NCBI RefSeq assembly: GCF_900109685.1 | Contig: NZ_FOBB01000002.1 | Span: 490,085-554,084, forward strand | Source: Chitinophaga rupis | GTDB lineage: Bacteria > Bacteroidota > Bacteroidia > Chitinophagales > Chitinophagaceae | Reading direction: 5' to 3' | DNA: 64,000 nucleotides | Shown: positions 18,397-27,317 of the stretch, piece by piece | How the letters are laid out: the number at the start of each line of letters is the position of its first letter | Position numbering within the stretch: the first letter of the stretch is position 1 | Notes under the pieces: model-generated | The model's database searches: none | Told to the model about the DNA's origin: nothing | What the model saw: only the letters and a program-made list of their open reading frames with translations | Translations under genes and position numbers: made by a program

Positions 18397-18418
18397 ATCA
18401 GACCATTATTCCGCCGCG

Positions 18419-18658
18419 AAATTATGAATAATTACGAATTATCAATTACGAATTACGAATGAGGTACACAACATGATAGAATTTTTTCAAAAAAATGCAA
18501 ATGGAAATAAAAAATATCTAACGCTTCTTTACTTACCATGTAAAAACCGGCACTCTAATATTTCCCACCCAATTCGTAATTATTCATATCATAATTACTT
18601 TCAATGGCATTCATGTCCCGCTTCGACGGGATCGTAATTCGTAATTGACAATTCGTAT
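18419..18658. repeat. Family A inverted repeat A2 with composite right arm
   Basis: The left arm (18419-18463) carries AATTACGAATT words. The right arm (18570-18658) is a longer composite that ends at the stop codon of the DUF72 gene. Read on the minus strand, the right arm matches the left part of A4 (29535-29620) over almost its whole length, including an internal hairpin with a TCCCG/CGGGA stem. The enclosed AT-rich core is unrelated to the cores of the other elements. Confidence 0.92.
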
Positions 18659-19564
18659 TTAAAACAGTTTATTATCATTCACAAACTTCGGCCTTATAAT
18701 CTCAATCCCGCATACCTCCTTCATCTTATCCGCCAGGTACACGCTTAGTTCCGGGGAGTAGGCTTCATCGTGCATATGCATAAAAAAGTACAGCTCCTTC
18801 AGTCCATGCTCCAGCCAGTAGCGGATACGGTTCACCCAGTCATCAATACGGGTGTAATCCGTGGGGTGCAGGCTGTTGCCCACAAAACGGATAAATGCGC
18901 TGGGTACGGTCAGGTGCATATGCGCACAGTCGCGCCGGCCGGAGGTATCGGTGATCAGCAGGCCTACCTTTAGCTTCTGCAGGGTTTGCAGCAGCTCCAT
19001 CCAAATGCCTTCATCACTGAACCATTGCGGGTGCCGCACTTCCACGAACCATTGCAGGTCCTTGGGAAGCGAGTCCAGGTATTGAAAAAGCTGGTCTTTC
19101 CGGTTGGGGGAGAACTTATCGCTTACCTGCAAAAAAATAGGCCCCAGGTGTTCTTCAAACGCCAGCACCCCTTCCAGGAAAGCGGTGGTTTGCGGGCCGG
19201 CATTGGTTAGCTGGCTGTAATGGCTAATAGCCTGCGGCACTTTAGGGCAGAACTTGAATTTATGCCCACTGGCCTTTGCATCCCATTTGCGGATGGCATC
19301 CGGTTCATAGATCTTGTAATGGGTAGCATTTAGCTCAATGCTGTTGTAGTGGTGCACATATTCATCCAGGAAGTTAGCCTCCTTGGTGCCTTTGGGATAG
19401 ATCTTACCGATCCATTCTTTACGGCCCCATTTGGCGCAGCCTACATATATTTGCGGCTTCTTTGCCGGCTGGCCTTTCAGTACTTTTTTGTTAAAAACAG
19501 GCTCTGCGGCCAACTTGAAATCCAGGTCGTTCAGCAGGGCCTCGTCTACACGTCCAAAGTCCAT
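18659..19564 (-). CDS. DUF72-domain protein
   Basis: This 301-residue protein shows the DUF72 TIM-barrel signatures: YVGCAKWGRKEWIGKIYP (about 41-58), YNSIELNATHYKI, FKFCPKVPQAISH, RHPQWF, and LYFFMHMHDEAYSP near the end. DUF72 proteins (E. coli YecE) are widespread and of unknown biochemical function. The stop codon abuts the right arm of repeat A2. It is divergent from glgA across a 76-bp spacer. There is no context that defines its job. Confidence 0.88.
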   Translation of the reverse strand: MDFGRVDEALLNDLDFKLAAEPVFNKKVLKGQPAKKPQIYVGCAKWGRKEWIGKIYPKGTKEANFLDEYVHHYNSIELNATHYKIYEPDAIRKWDAKASGHKFKFCPKVPQAISHYSQLTNAGPQTTAFLEGVLAFEEHLGPIFLQVSDKFSPNRKDQLFQYLDSLPKDLQWFVEVRHPQWFSDEGIWMELLQTLQKLKVGLLITDTSGRRDCAHMHLTVPSAFIRFVGNSLHPTDYTRIDDWVNRIRYWLEHGLKELYFFMHMHDEAYSPELSVYLADKMKEVCGIEIIRPKFVNDNKLF

Positions 19565-19583
19565 AAATTAATTTTGAGAGTTC

Positions 19584-19615
19584 TTTGTTTTTATAGTTTT
19601 TCTAAGGTAACTTAA
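19584..19615 (+). promoter_or_regulatory. Weak candidate promoter for glgA
   Basis: TTTG at 19584-19587 is followed after 20 bases by TAACTTAA (19608-19615), which keeps the TAnnTT part of the Bacteroidota -7 box but not the final TG. It lies 25 bases before the glgA ATG. Confidence 0.3.
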
Positions 19616-19640
19616 AAGTATGTATCAATAAATAAATAGC

Positions 19641-21071
19641 ATGGAAGTTATACACGTTAGCGCGGAATGTTACCCGGTAGCCAAGGTTGGAGGATTGGGG
19701 GATGTGGTGGGCGCCCTGCCCAAATATCAGTTTGAGGCGGGCTGTTATGCAAAAGTAGTGATGCCCGCATATAGAACCCGTTTTTTTGAAACCCACGAAT
19801 TAGAGATCGTACACCAGGCCGGCATGTTCCTGGGGCCTTACTGGTACCACTTTAATGTCTGGAAAGAAAAGCACAACACTTTAGGTTTTGACCTTTACCT
19901 GGTAGACGTTCCCGGCCTGCTGGATACAACCGGTGTGTACGGGTATTACAACGATACAGAACGTTTTTTAGCTTTTCAGATAGCTACGCTGGACTGGATC
20001 AACGAGTGGCGGCATAGCCCCGATGTGATACATTGCCATGACCACCATACCGGGTTAATTCCCTTTCTGATGAGCAATGGGTATAAGTATGCCCGGCTTA
20101 AAAATGTGCCTTCAGTTATAACAATTCATAATGCACAGTACCAGGGCCAGTTTGGCTGGGACCGGCAATACCTGCTGCCTTCCTTTGATTCCTGGAAAGG
20201 CGGCCTGCTGGATTGGGCCGGCGCCATTAACCCCCTGGCAGCAGCTATTAAATGCGCCTGGCGGGTAACCACCGTATCGCCCAATTACCTGGAAGAGATG
20301 TTTAACTCCGCCGCGGGCCTGGAAAGCCTTTTTAACTATGAGCGCGGCAAGTGTATAGGTATTTTGAACGGTATTGATACCAAGGTATGGGACCCTGCAA
20401 CAGACCCTATGTTAACGGCTAACTATGACGCCTCTACGCTGGTAACCGGTAAAGAGGAAAATAAGCAGGCCCTGTGCCGTGAGTTTGGATTAGACCCTTC
20501 TTTGCCGCTGATCTCCTTTATTGGAAGGCTGGTGGGGGAAAAGGGCGCCGACCTGTTACCGGATATTATTGGCCGTTCCCTGTATGAGCTGACGGGCCGG
20601 GTGAATTTCCTGGTACTGGGAAGCGGGGACCCCCATGTGGAATGGTCTCTACAGCAAACCCGGCAATATGTAGAAGATCACCTTAATGTATATATCGGTT
20701 ATAGCGAATCTTTATCACACCGTATTTATGCCGGCAGCGATTTTCTGCTGATGCCCTCCCGTGTAGAGCCCTGCGGGCTTAACCAGCTCTATGCCCTGCG
20801 TTATGGCACAGTACCCATTGTAAGAAGTGTAGGCGGATTAAAGGATACGGTTACGGATATTGGCGATAAAAACGGTTTTGGCATACGTTTTATACATGCA
20901 GCAGTATGGGATGTATGCAGGGCAATAGGCCGGGCAGTATCCTTGTACGAAGATCAGGAGGTTATAACCCTGCAGCATATACGACAATACAGCATGCAGC
21001 TGGATCATTCATGGGACAGCGCAGCACAGGAATATCTGGATGTTTATTTAAGCCTAACGCAGAAAGCTTAA
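19641..21071 (+). CDS. glgA: Glycogen synthase (GT5)
   Basis: This 476-residue GT5 enzyme extends alpha-1,4-glucan from ADP-glucose. The N-terminal ADP-glucose-binding KVGGLGD motif (from Lys15), HCHDHHTGLIP, NAQYQGQFG and the C-terminal SRVEPCGLNQLYALRYG segment with its glutamate are all present, and length is typical. It precedes glgC on the same strand. The spacer is filled by family B repeat B1, whose first arm overlaps the glgA stop codon. Gene order is glgA-glgC-GH130, without a branching enzyme in the window. Confidence 0.95.
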   Translation: MEVIHVSAECYPVAKVGGLGDVVGALPKYQFEAGCYAKVVMPAYRTRFFETHELEIVHQAGMFLGPYWYHFNVWKEKHNTLGFDLYLVDVPGLLDTTGVYGYYNDTERFLAFQIATLDWINEWRHSPDVIHCHDHHTGLIPFLMSNGYKYARLKNVPSVITIHNAQYQGQFGWDRQYLLPSFDSWKGGLLDWAGAINPLAAAIKCAWRVTTVSPNYLEEMFNSAAGLESLFNYERGKCIGILNGIDTKVWDPATDPMLTANYDASTLVTGKEENKQALCREFGLDPSLPLISFIGRLVGEKGADLLPDIIGRSLYELTGRVNFLVLGSGDPHVEWSLQQTRQYVEDHLNVYIGYSESLSHRIYAGSDFLLMPSRVEPCGLNQLYALRYGTVPIVRSVGGLKDTVTDIGDKNGFGIRFIHAAVWDVCRAIGRAVSLYEDQEVITLQHIRQYSMQLDHSWDSAAQEYLDVYLSLTQKA

Positions 21072-21181
21072 CGCCTAATGCAGAAGGCTTAACGCTGATT
21101 GAAGCGATTATATGTTCAATGCATAAGCCTTTATTGATCAGTTTAGCTATCGAAGTATAAGCGTTCAGCATTAAGCATTAC
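21062..21181. repeat. Family B inverted repeat B1
   Basis: The left part (about 21064-21105) holds GCTTAACGCCTAATGC and GCTTAACGCTGATTGAAGCG words. The right part (about 21157-21181) holds the complementary AAGCGTTCAGCATTAAGC. The left arm overlaps the glgA stop codon at 21069-21071. Confidence 0.85.
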
Positions 21182-21236
21182 CTTTGAACCGTTGACCGCC
21201 AGCCACTTGCTTACAATGAAAAATTGAACATAATAT

Positions 21237-22508
21237 ATGTCTAACGCAATCATTTCCCTGATATTGGGCGGAGGAGCCGGAACAAGGCTGTATCCCCTTA
21301 CACGCCGCCGTTCAAAGCCGGCAGTACCCCTGGCCGGTAAGTACCGGCTGGTGGATATACCTATTTCCAACTGCCTGAATGCTGATATGAACCGTATTTT
21401 TGTGCTGACGCAGTATAACTCTGCTTCTTTAAACAAGCATATTAAAAATACCTATCACTTCAGCCATTTCAGCAAGGCTTTTGTGGATATACTGGCCGCA
21501 GAGCAAACCCCTGATAACCCCACCTGGTATCAGGGTACGGCAGATGCGGTAAGGCAGTGCCTGCACCATATTGATAATTTTGAATTTGAATATGTGCTCA
21601 TCCTCTCCGGTGACCAGCTGTACCAGATGGATTTCCGGGACATGCTGCAGTTTCACGTAGAATCCGGCTCGGAGATCACCATTGCCACCATACCGGTAAG
21701 CGCCAAGGATGCCTCCGACTTTGGGATCTTAAAAACAGACCCCAAGGGATTGATCACTTCCTTTACAGAAAAGCCCAAGCAGGATGTGTTAGGCCCCTGG
21801 TCATCGCCTGTGAGCGAGGAAATGCAGGCAGAAGGCCGCATTTACCTGGCTAGTATGGGTATTTACCTGTTCAGCCGGCAGGTGCTGTACGATCTGCTGA
21901 ACGGGCAGGAAACCTCCACCGACTTTGGTAAAGAGCTGATCCCGTATGCCATTAATGCGGACTATAAAGTAATAAGCTATCAATACACCGGGTACTGGAC
22001 AGACATTGGTAACATTTGCTCTTTCTGGGAAGCCAACATCGGGTTAACGGATGACATCCCCAAGTTTAACCTGTTTGATGAATCACATACTATATATTCC
22101 AGGGCACGTATGCTGCCGCCGGCCAAGATATCTGCCAGGCTGAATAAAACCGTTATTTCAGACGGTTGTATTATATTGGACAGTACGCTGGAACGTTGTG
22201 TAGTAGGAATCCGTAACCGTATAGGGCGTGGATCTGTGATCACAAACTGTTACATAATGGGGAGCGATTACTACCAAACGCTGGAAGAGCTGGAGAGAGC
22301 CAGGGCAAAAGGCCATCCACCCATGGGCATTGGAGATGATTGTCATATCAATAACGCTATTATAGATAAGAACTGCAGCATTGGCAACGGGGTGAAGATC
22401 AATGTGGGAGACCGCCTGCCGGATGGCGAGTTTGAAAAATATACCGTGAAGGATGGGATCGTGGTAATAAAAAAGGGTATGGTATTGGAGGATGGATTTG
22501 TGATCTAG
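21237..22508 (+). CDS. glgC: Glucose-1-phosphate adenylyltransferase
   Basis: This 423-residue enzyme makes ADP-glucose for GlgA from ATP and glucose-1-phosphate. It has the nucleotidyltransferase loop LGGGAGTRLYPLTRRRSKPA (about 10-29) with YRLVDIPISNCLN, a GTADAVRQCL segment, GDQLYQMD, and the FTEKPK substrate motif. A C-terminal left-handed beta-helix runs from about residue 290. Length is normal. It is the rate-setting, allosterically controlled step of glycogen synthesis in other bacteria; the regulatory ligands here are unknown. An imperfect 24-bp inverted repeat follows the stop codon. Confidence 0.95.
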   Translation: MSNAIISLILGGGAGTRLYPLTRRRSKPAVPLAGKYRLVDIPISNCLNADMNRIFVLTQYNSASLNKHIKNTYHFSHFSKAFVDILAAEQTPDNPTWYQGTADAVRQCLHHIDNFEFEYVLILSGDQLYQMDFRDMLQFHVESGSEITIATIPVSAKDASDFGILKTDPKGLITSFTEKPKQDVLGPWSSPVSEEMQAEGRIYLASMGIYLFSRQVLYDLLNGQETSTDFGKELIPYAINADYKVISYQYTGYWTDIGNICSFWEANIGLTDDIPKFNLFDESHTIYSRARMLPPAKISARLNKTVISDGCIILDSTLERCVVGIRNRIGRGSVITNCYIMGSDYYQTLEELERARAKGHPPMGIGDDCHINNAIIDKNCSIGNGVKINVGDRLPDGEFEKYTVKDGIVVIKKGMVLEDGFVI

Positions 22509-22540
22509 GCGGCCGATAGGGCCATCTTTGCTTATGTGTT

Positions 22541-22596
22541 GTGCAAATGAATTTGCGCGGAATTGATAATATAATTACGCGCATATTTATTTGCAC
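22541..22596. promoter_or_regulatory. 56-bp imperfect inverted repeat between glgC and the GH130 gene
   Basis: The arms at 22541-22564 and 22573-22596 match as inverted copies at 21 of 24 positions, starting GTGCAAAT and ending ATTTGCAC, with an 8-base centre. A run of five T follows closely (22598-22602), so it could terminate glgC transcription. It also lies just before a weak -7-like box (TACCTTTA, 22610-22617) and could instead be an operator for the GH130 gene. Confidence 0.6.
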
Positions 22597-22656
22597 ATTT
22601 TTGTATTAGTACCTTTACACCTTCATTATAAAAAATTGCAGCAATAAAAGCGAAGT

Positions 22657-24123
22657 ATGCGACTGACCATAGAACGACAAAACACGAAAATCTATCCTGA
22701 TCTAAAGAGAGTAGTAGCACGCTTTTTCTTTAACGGCGATGCCCGGGCCAAAGCCATTATAAGCCAGGTAGGCGGTATGACAGACGTAGAAGTTGCCGCC
22801 ACGCTCACACCTTTGCTCCGCGAGTTCTCCCGCCGCCACCGTAACGTAACCCGGATCTTTGAAAAGCATTGCGACCGGGTAAAACACCTGTTCACCTCCC
22901 AGGGCATCAACTATGATGAGGTGGATTACAAAAAGCGACTGCTGATCGGCTCTTATTTTACCAATGAATATTCCATTGAATCGGCTGCGTTCTTTAATCC
23001 TTCCCTGATCGAAGACCTGGACCAGAGCGGGCTGGAAGAAGGAGAAAAACGCGTGATCATCAGCTTCCGCGCAGTAGGTGAGGGCCATATTTCCTCCATT
23101 GCGTTCCGCCATGGGGTTATTAACCGGGACAACGAGATCTTTCTGACCCCACCGGGTAACTATGTAGAGGAGGCAGATATCATCCGTAACTCCCTTTACC
23201 AGAAACAGGGCTTTTTCCAGAATGCGGTATCCATTCGCCTGCCGGACTCCGTGATGCGGGAAGTGCAGAGCAGCCTGTCAGATACATTTGAATACCTGTC
23301 GCTGAAACGCGTGATCCGTGATATGCAGCAGCGTTACCAGGTAGATCACCTGATCAAAAAGGCATTGGAAAGGCTGTTATGGCTGGCAGATTCTTACTAC
23401 GAAGTGAACTTTTCACTGGATACAGATATCTCTGACCGTATCATATTTCCTTATTCAGAGTCTGAAACGCGTGGCATTGAAGATGCCCGCTTTGTAAAGT
23501 TTGCCGATAACAATGGCGATATTATCTATTACGCCACTTACACAGCGTATGATGGTATCACCATTCAGCCCAAGCTGCTGCAAACCAAAGATTTTTACAA
23601 CTTTAAAATATTGCCGCTGTATGGCGAGGGTGCGCAGAACAAGAACCTGGCGCTGTTTCCCCGCAGGATCAATGGTAAGTATGTGATGTTATCCCGTATT
23701 GACGGTATTAATAACTATATCATGTACTCCGATAAGATCAACATCTGGGAAAATCCGGAGATCCTGCAAACACCGAAGTATCCCTGGGAGTTTGTACAGA
23801 TCGGCAACTGCGGATCGCCCATTGAAACCTCAGAAGGGTGGCTGCTGATCACCCATGGGGTAGGGCCTATGCGTACCTATTGTATAGGCGCCAGCCTGCT
23901 GGACCTCAATGATCCTAAAGAAGAAATAGGCCGCCTGAAAGAACCGCTGCTGGTGCCAACCAAGGAAGAAAGAGAAGGCTATGTGCCCAATGTATTATAC
24001 TCCTGCGGATCTATGATCCATAACCAGGAGCTGATCATCCCTTACGGCCTTTCTGATTATGCCACCGGTTTTGCCACGGTAAACCTGGAGCATTTGCTGA
24101 ACAGGATTAAACAGGATGGATAA
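22657..24123 (+). CDS. GH130-family glycoside phosphorylase/hydrolase
   Basis: This 488-residue protein has a GH130-type five-bladed propeller domain in its second half. The landmark SETRGIEDARFVKF (from residue 269) is followed by blade segments KNLALFPRRINGKYVMLSR, QIGNCGSPIETSEGW and LITHGVGPMRTYCIG. The N-terminal about 200 residues are a family-typical extension found in the longer Bacteroidota members. GH130 enzymes act on beta-mannosides by phosphorolysis, or in some subgroups by hydrolysis. Its place behind glgA-glgC and next to a GT4 suggests a storage or oligosaccharide cycle (inference). The exact substrate, and whether it is a phosphorylase, cannot be decided by reading. Confidence 0.88.
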   Translation: MRLTIERQNTKIYPDLKRVVARFFFNGDARAKAIISQVGGMTDVEVAATLTPLLREFSRRHRNVTRIFEKHCDRVKHLFTSQGINYDEVDYKKRLLIGSYFTNEYSIESAAFFNPSLIEDLDQSGLEEGEKRVIISFRAVGEGHISSIAFRHGVINRDNEIFLTPPGNYVEEADIIRNSLYQKQGFFQNAVSIRLPDSVMREVQSSLSDTFEYLSLKRVIRDMQQRYQVDHLIKKALERLLWLADSYYEVNFSLDTDISDRIIFPYSESETRGIEDARFVKFADNNGDIIYYATYTAYDGITIQPKLLQTKDFYNFKILPLYGEGAQNKNLALFPRRINGKYVMLSRIDGINNYIMYSDKINIWENPEILQTPKYPWEFVQIGNCGSPIETSEGWLLITHGVGPMRTYCIGASLLDLNDPKEEIGRLKEPLLVPTKEEREGYVPNVLYSCGSMIHNQELIIPYGLSDYATGFATVNLEHLLNRIKQDG

Positions 24124-24193
24124 ATGTGCGGATATGCCGGTGGGTTTTGGATGTGGAGATGGGATTGTGGGATGAAGGGCGCGCCTGGTGGCG

Positions 24194-25228
24194 CTACTGT
24201 GGGGTTGAAGCGGGTGTTTTACCATTAAGGATCTGTTCATATAAGGCAAGATAAGCTTCCACCATTTTTTCCTGGCTGAACTGCGCTTTGGCGTAGGTAT
24301 GGCAATAGGTACGGTCAATAGTATGCAGCGATTTTATGCTGTTAATAGCCTGCTGCATATTATTTACCAGGAAACCTGTTTTGCCATGCTGGATAAGCTC
24401 CGGCATAGAACCGCGCTGGTAGGCAATTACAGGCGTGCCGCATAACATGGCTTCTGCTACGCTGAGGCCAAAAGGCTCTTCAAAATAAATAGGGTGCAGC
24501 AGGGCTTTGGCGCGGCCTAATACCCGGTTGCGTTCTTCCCCGCCCACTGCGCCTACAAATACCACTTCTTTCCCGTCAATGAATGGCTGCACCTTTTCCC
24601 GGTAATATCCTTCATCCTGTATAATACCGGCAATTACCAGGCGGTGGTTGGTAGCCAGGGCAATCTGTATCGCGTCAAACGTGCCTTTATCAGGATGAAT
24701 GCGCCCAAAATACAGCAGATAGTCCTCCGGTTGGGTTTCCAGTGAAAATTCCGCGGTGCGTATACCATTATATATATTGGCGGCGTATTGCAGCTCCGGG
24801 CTGCGGTTGGCATAGCTGATGGATACATAATGGTTTACATCGTTAAACCGGGCATATACGGGAATGATCCTGGGAGAGGAAAAGCCATGGATAGTGGTAA
24901 CCATAGGCGTAGGTATTAACCGCGACCAGGTAAGGGGCAAAAAATCAAAGTGGTTATGGATAATGTCAAATTCCCCGGCCTGCTCCATTAAGTAACTGAT
25001 ATGCATACACTCCTGTACTTTGGCGTCCAGCGTTTTATCCTCTTCATAGCCCTGCGGGCAAATAGCAGCCAGGGTACCGCCGGTAACGGAATTGGCGGTG
25101 GCAAACAAAGTAACTTCCTGACCTTTAGCTACTAACCCTTCTGCCAGGTTAGAAGCCATTTGTTCCCAGGGGCCGTAATGTTGGGGAGGTGTACGCCAGG
25201 CCACGGGAGAGAGTATTGCAATTTTCAT
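24194..25228 (-). CDS. Glycosyltransferase family 4
   Basis: This 344-residue GT-B enzyme begins MKIAILSPVAWRTPPQHYGP, with the glycine-poor donor loop and WEQMASNLAEGL helix typical of GT4. The nucleotide-sugar half contains YFGRIHPDKGTFDAIQ, VVFVGAVGGEERN and the catalytic EPFGLSVAEAMLCGTPV stretch. It is convergent with the GH130 gene (70-bp spacer), and pairs of GT4 and GH130 genes occur in several bacteria. The start codon lies immediately beside repeat A3, so the messenger leader must come from the repeat. Donor and acceptor are unknown. Confidence 0.88.
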   Translation of the reverse strand: MKIAILSPVAWRTPPQHYGPWEQMASNLAEGLVAKGQEVTLFATANSVTGGTLAAICPQGYEEDKTLDAKVQECMHISYLMEQAGEFDIIHNHFDFLPLTWSRLIPTPMVTTIHGFSSPRIIPVYARFNDVNHYVSISYANRSPELQYAANIYNGIRTAEFSLETQPEDYLLYFGRIHPDKGTFDAIQIALATNHRLVIAGIIQDEGYYREKVQPFIDGKEVVFVGAVGGEERNRVLGRAKALLHPIYFEEPFGLSVAEAMLCGTPVIAYQRGSMPELIQHGKTGFLVNNMQQAINSIKSLHTIDRTYCHTYAKAQFSQEKMVEAYLALYEQILNGKTPASTPQ

Positions 25229-25424
25229 GAATTACAGATTTCAATTACGAATTATTCAATTACGAATTACGAATGAGGACTACGAGTAAGAAATTGACTA
25301 AGAAAATATGAATTAGGTTTAGCACGTTTCGTACCAACTCTCAATATAAGCGCAATTATTCATCATTTTGTCCCCGCCTCTCACCGTTCATCGTAATTCG
25401 TAATTCCTAATTCGTAATTTATTA
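25229..25424. repeat. Family A inverted repeat A3
   Basis: The left arm (about 25240-25275) carries the ATTCAATTACGAATTACGAA pattern seen in A1. The right arm (25391-25421) carries TCGTAATTCGTAATTC and a second CTAATTCGTAATT word. The element fills the divergent spacer from the GT4 start codon to 31 bases before the bshC ATG, so it holds the leaders or promoters of both genes. Confidence 0.9.
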
Positions 25425-25455
25425 TACCTTCGTGCCTTCAAAGGAAGTAAGGAGC

Positions 25456-27075
25456 ATGGATCAATCAGTATGCAACAGTGTACCCTACAGTGAAACCGGC
25501 TATTTCAGCCAACTGGTACTCGATTTTTTGGCAGAACATCCGCATATCCGATCTTTTTATACGCACCCGCCACTGCATGCCGACCTGGATGCGCTGATAC
25601 ACGCTAAAAAAGCGCAGCCCCTGCAAAGGGATGTGCTGGTGATGGCCCTGCAGGCGCAATATGCCGGTTTAGAGGTGCATGACGCAGTAAAAGAAAACAT
25701 TCGCCTGCTGGAGCAGCCAGGCACCTTTAGCATTTGTACGGCCCACCAACCCAATATTTTTACCGGTTACCTTTATTTTGTTTATAAGATCTTACAAACC
25801 GTAAAGCTGGCGGCTGATTTTAAACAGCAACGCCCCCAGTACAATTTTGTGCCGGTGTATTACATGGGGAGTGAGGATAATGACCTGGATGAACTGGGCA
25901 GCATTTACCTGAACGGTAAAACGCTTACCTGGCCTACCACGCAGGCCGGCGCCGTAGGGCGTATGCGTCCCGAAGGGCTGGAGGAGCTGATTGTGCAGAT
26001 AGAGTCCCTGCTGGGCTATGGTAAACATGCAGAAGAGCTGGTGCAGCTGTTACGAAATGCCTACGGGCAGCATGATGACATTCAGAAGGCTACCCTGTAC
26101 CTGGTAAATGCCTTATTTGGCCGCTTTGGACTGGTAGTGCTGATACCCGATACCCCGCTGTTTAAAAAACAGTACATACCGGTTATGAAAGAGGAGCTGT
26201 TACACCAAACCTCCTATAAGCTGGTAAGCGATACCATTGAGAAAATATCACAACATTATAAAGTACAGGCCAATCCCCGGGAAATAAACCTGTTCTACCT
26301 TACGGATAACAGCCGGGAACGGATTGTAAAAGAAGGGGAGCAGTGGAAGGTTTTACACTCCAATATTGCATTCACTGCTACGCAGCTGGAAGAAGAGCTG
26401 TACAACCACCCGGAGCGTTTTAGCCCTAATGTGATCCTGCGCGGGATGTTGCAGGAAACCATTTTACCCAATATTGCCTTTATTGGCGGTGGCGGTGAAA
26501 TTGCTTACTGGCTTGAGCTGCAGGCTTTATTTGCCCATTACCGTGTGCCGTACCCTATGCTGGTGATGCGCAATTCCTTTTTACTGGTAGATGCGGTGTC
26601 ACGAAAATGGCTGCAGAACCTGGGCTTATGTATTAAAGACCTGTTTGGCAATGTAAATGAGCTGGTAAATAATTTTGTGCTGCAGCGTACCAATGCCTCG
26701 CTGGTATTGAAAAAGGAATATGATGCGCTGGAACAGCTGTTTGATGAGCTGGAAGCTAAAGCGCGCAGTATAGATGTAACACTGGTATCCAGCGTGGGCG
26801 CTGAAAGGCAAAAAGCTATTAAAAGCATTGGACGCCTGGAACATAAATTCCTGCGGGCAGAGAAGAAAAAGTTTGCCTGGCAAACAGACCAGATCAGGCA
26901 GCTGCGCGATAAATTATTTCCCGCTAACTCCCTGCAGGAGCGCAAAGAGAACTTTATGCCCTGGTATATTCATGAAGGCAGCGCACTGTTTGACAGGATA
27001 CTGGCTAATATGCAGCCTTTATCCGACCAGCTGCAGATCATTTATGAGCAGGATAATAAGGAGCTATTGCCTTGA
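25456..27075 (+). CDS. bshC: Bacillithiol biosynthesis cysteine-adding enzyme BshC
   Basis: This 539-residue enzyme performs the last step of bacillithiol synthesis, adding cysteine to glucosaminyl-malate. Family landmarks are CTAHQPNIFTGYLYFVYKI (about 94-112), VYYMGSEDNDLDELG, and LPNIAFIGGGGEIAYWLEL in the centre. A long coiled-coil region at about 420-480 (VLKKEYDALEQLFDELEAKA and on) is also typical. ATG at 25456 is chosen over an in-frame GTG eight codons upstream. BshA and BshB are not in the window. The 3' end overlaps the small convergent DUF3606 gene by 12 bases. Confidence 0.94.
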   Translation: MDQSVCNSVPYSETGYFSQLVLDFLAEHPHIRSFYTHPPLHADLDALIHAKKAQPLQRDVLVMALQAQYAGLEVHDAVKENIRLLEQPGTFSICTAHQPNIFTGYLYFVYKILQTVKLAADFKQQRPQYNFVPVYYMGSEDNDLDELGSIYLNGKTLTWPTTQAGAVGRMRPEGLEELIVQIESLLGYGKHAEELVQLLRNAYGQHDDIQKATLYLVNALFGRFGLVVLIPDTPLFKKQYIPVMKEELLHQTSYKLVSDTIEKISQHYKVQANPREINLFYLTDNSRERIVKEGEQWKVLHSNIAFTATQLEEELYNHPERFSPNVILRGMLQETILPNIAFIGGGGEIAYWLELQALFAHYRVPYPMLVMRNSFLLVDAVSRKWLQNLGLCIKDLFGNVNELVNNFVLQRTNASLVLKKEYDALEQLFDELEAKARSIDVTLVSSVGAERQKAIKSIGRLEHKFLRAEKKKFAWQTDQIRQLRDKLFPANSLQERKENFMPWYIHEGSALFDRILANMQPLSDQLQIIYEQDNKELLP

Positions 27076-27243
27076 CCGGATGGCATTCTCAATATCCTCC
27101 CTTTTTTCTCCTACCTCGTTTATTGTTTTCAGGATCTCTTCCTTGGTAACCTTCAGCTCTTCTGAAAGGTACTCTACATGGTCATCCCTCAACGGATCAA
27201 TAATTTTAAGATCCTGGAAGCTTGTGGCATTATTGTCAGGCAT
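27064..27243 (-). CDS. DUF3606-like small protein (59 residues)
   Basis: This 59-residue frame opens MPDNNATSFQDLKIIDPLRD and continues with DDHVEYLSEELKVTKEEILK. It resembles the DUF3606 family, small proteins of about 50-70 residues with a pattern of a DPLR-like start, a LGVT-like turn and a closing helix whose function is unknown. Codon use matches neighbours and it fills the gap between bshC and the FUSC gene. Its tail overlaps bshC by 12 bases in convergent orientation. It is short enough to be missed by a 60-residue cutoff. Confidence 0.72.
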   Translation of the reverse strand: MPDNNATSFQDLKIIDPLRDDHVEYLSEELKVTKEEILKTINEVGEKREDIENAIRSRQ

Positions 27244-27317
27244 GATCAGTTCTTTTTAGGTTGTTGAATACCTGTATGCGTACAAATACAATGCCTGCGG
27301 GTTGCGGATGACAACGC

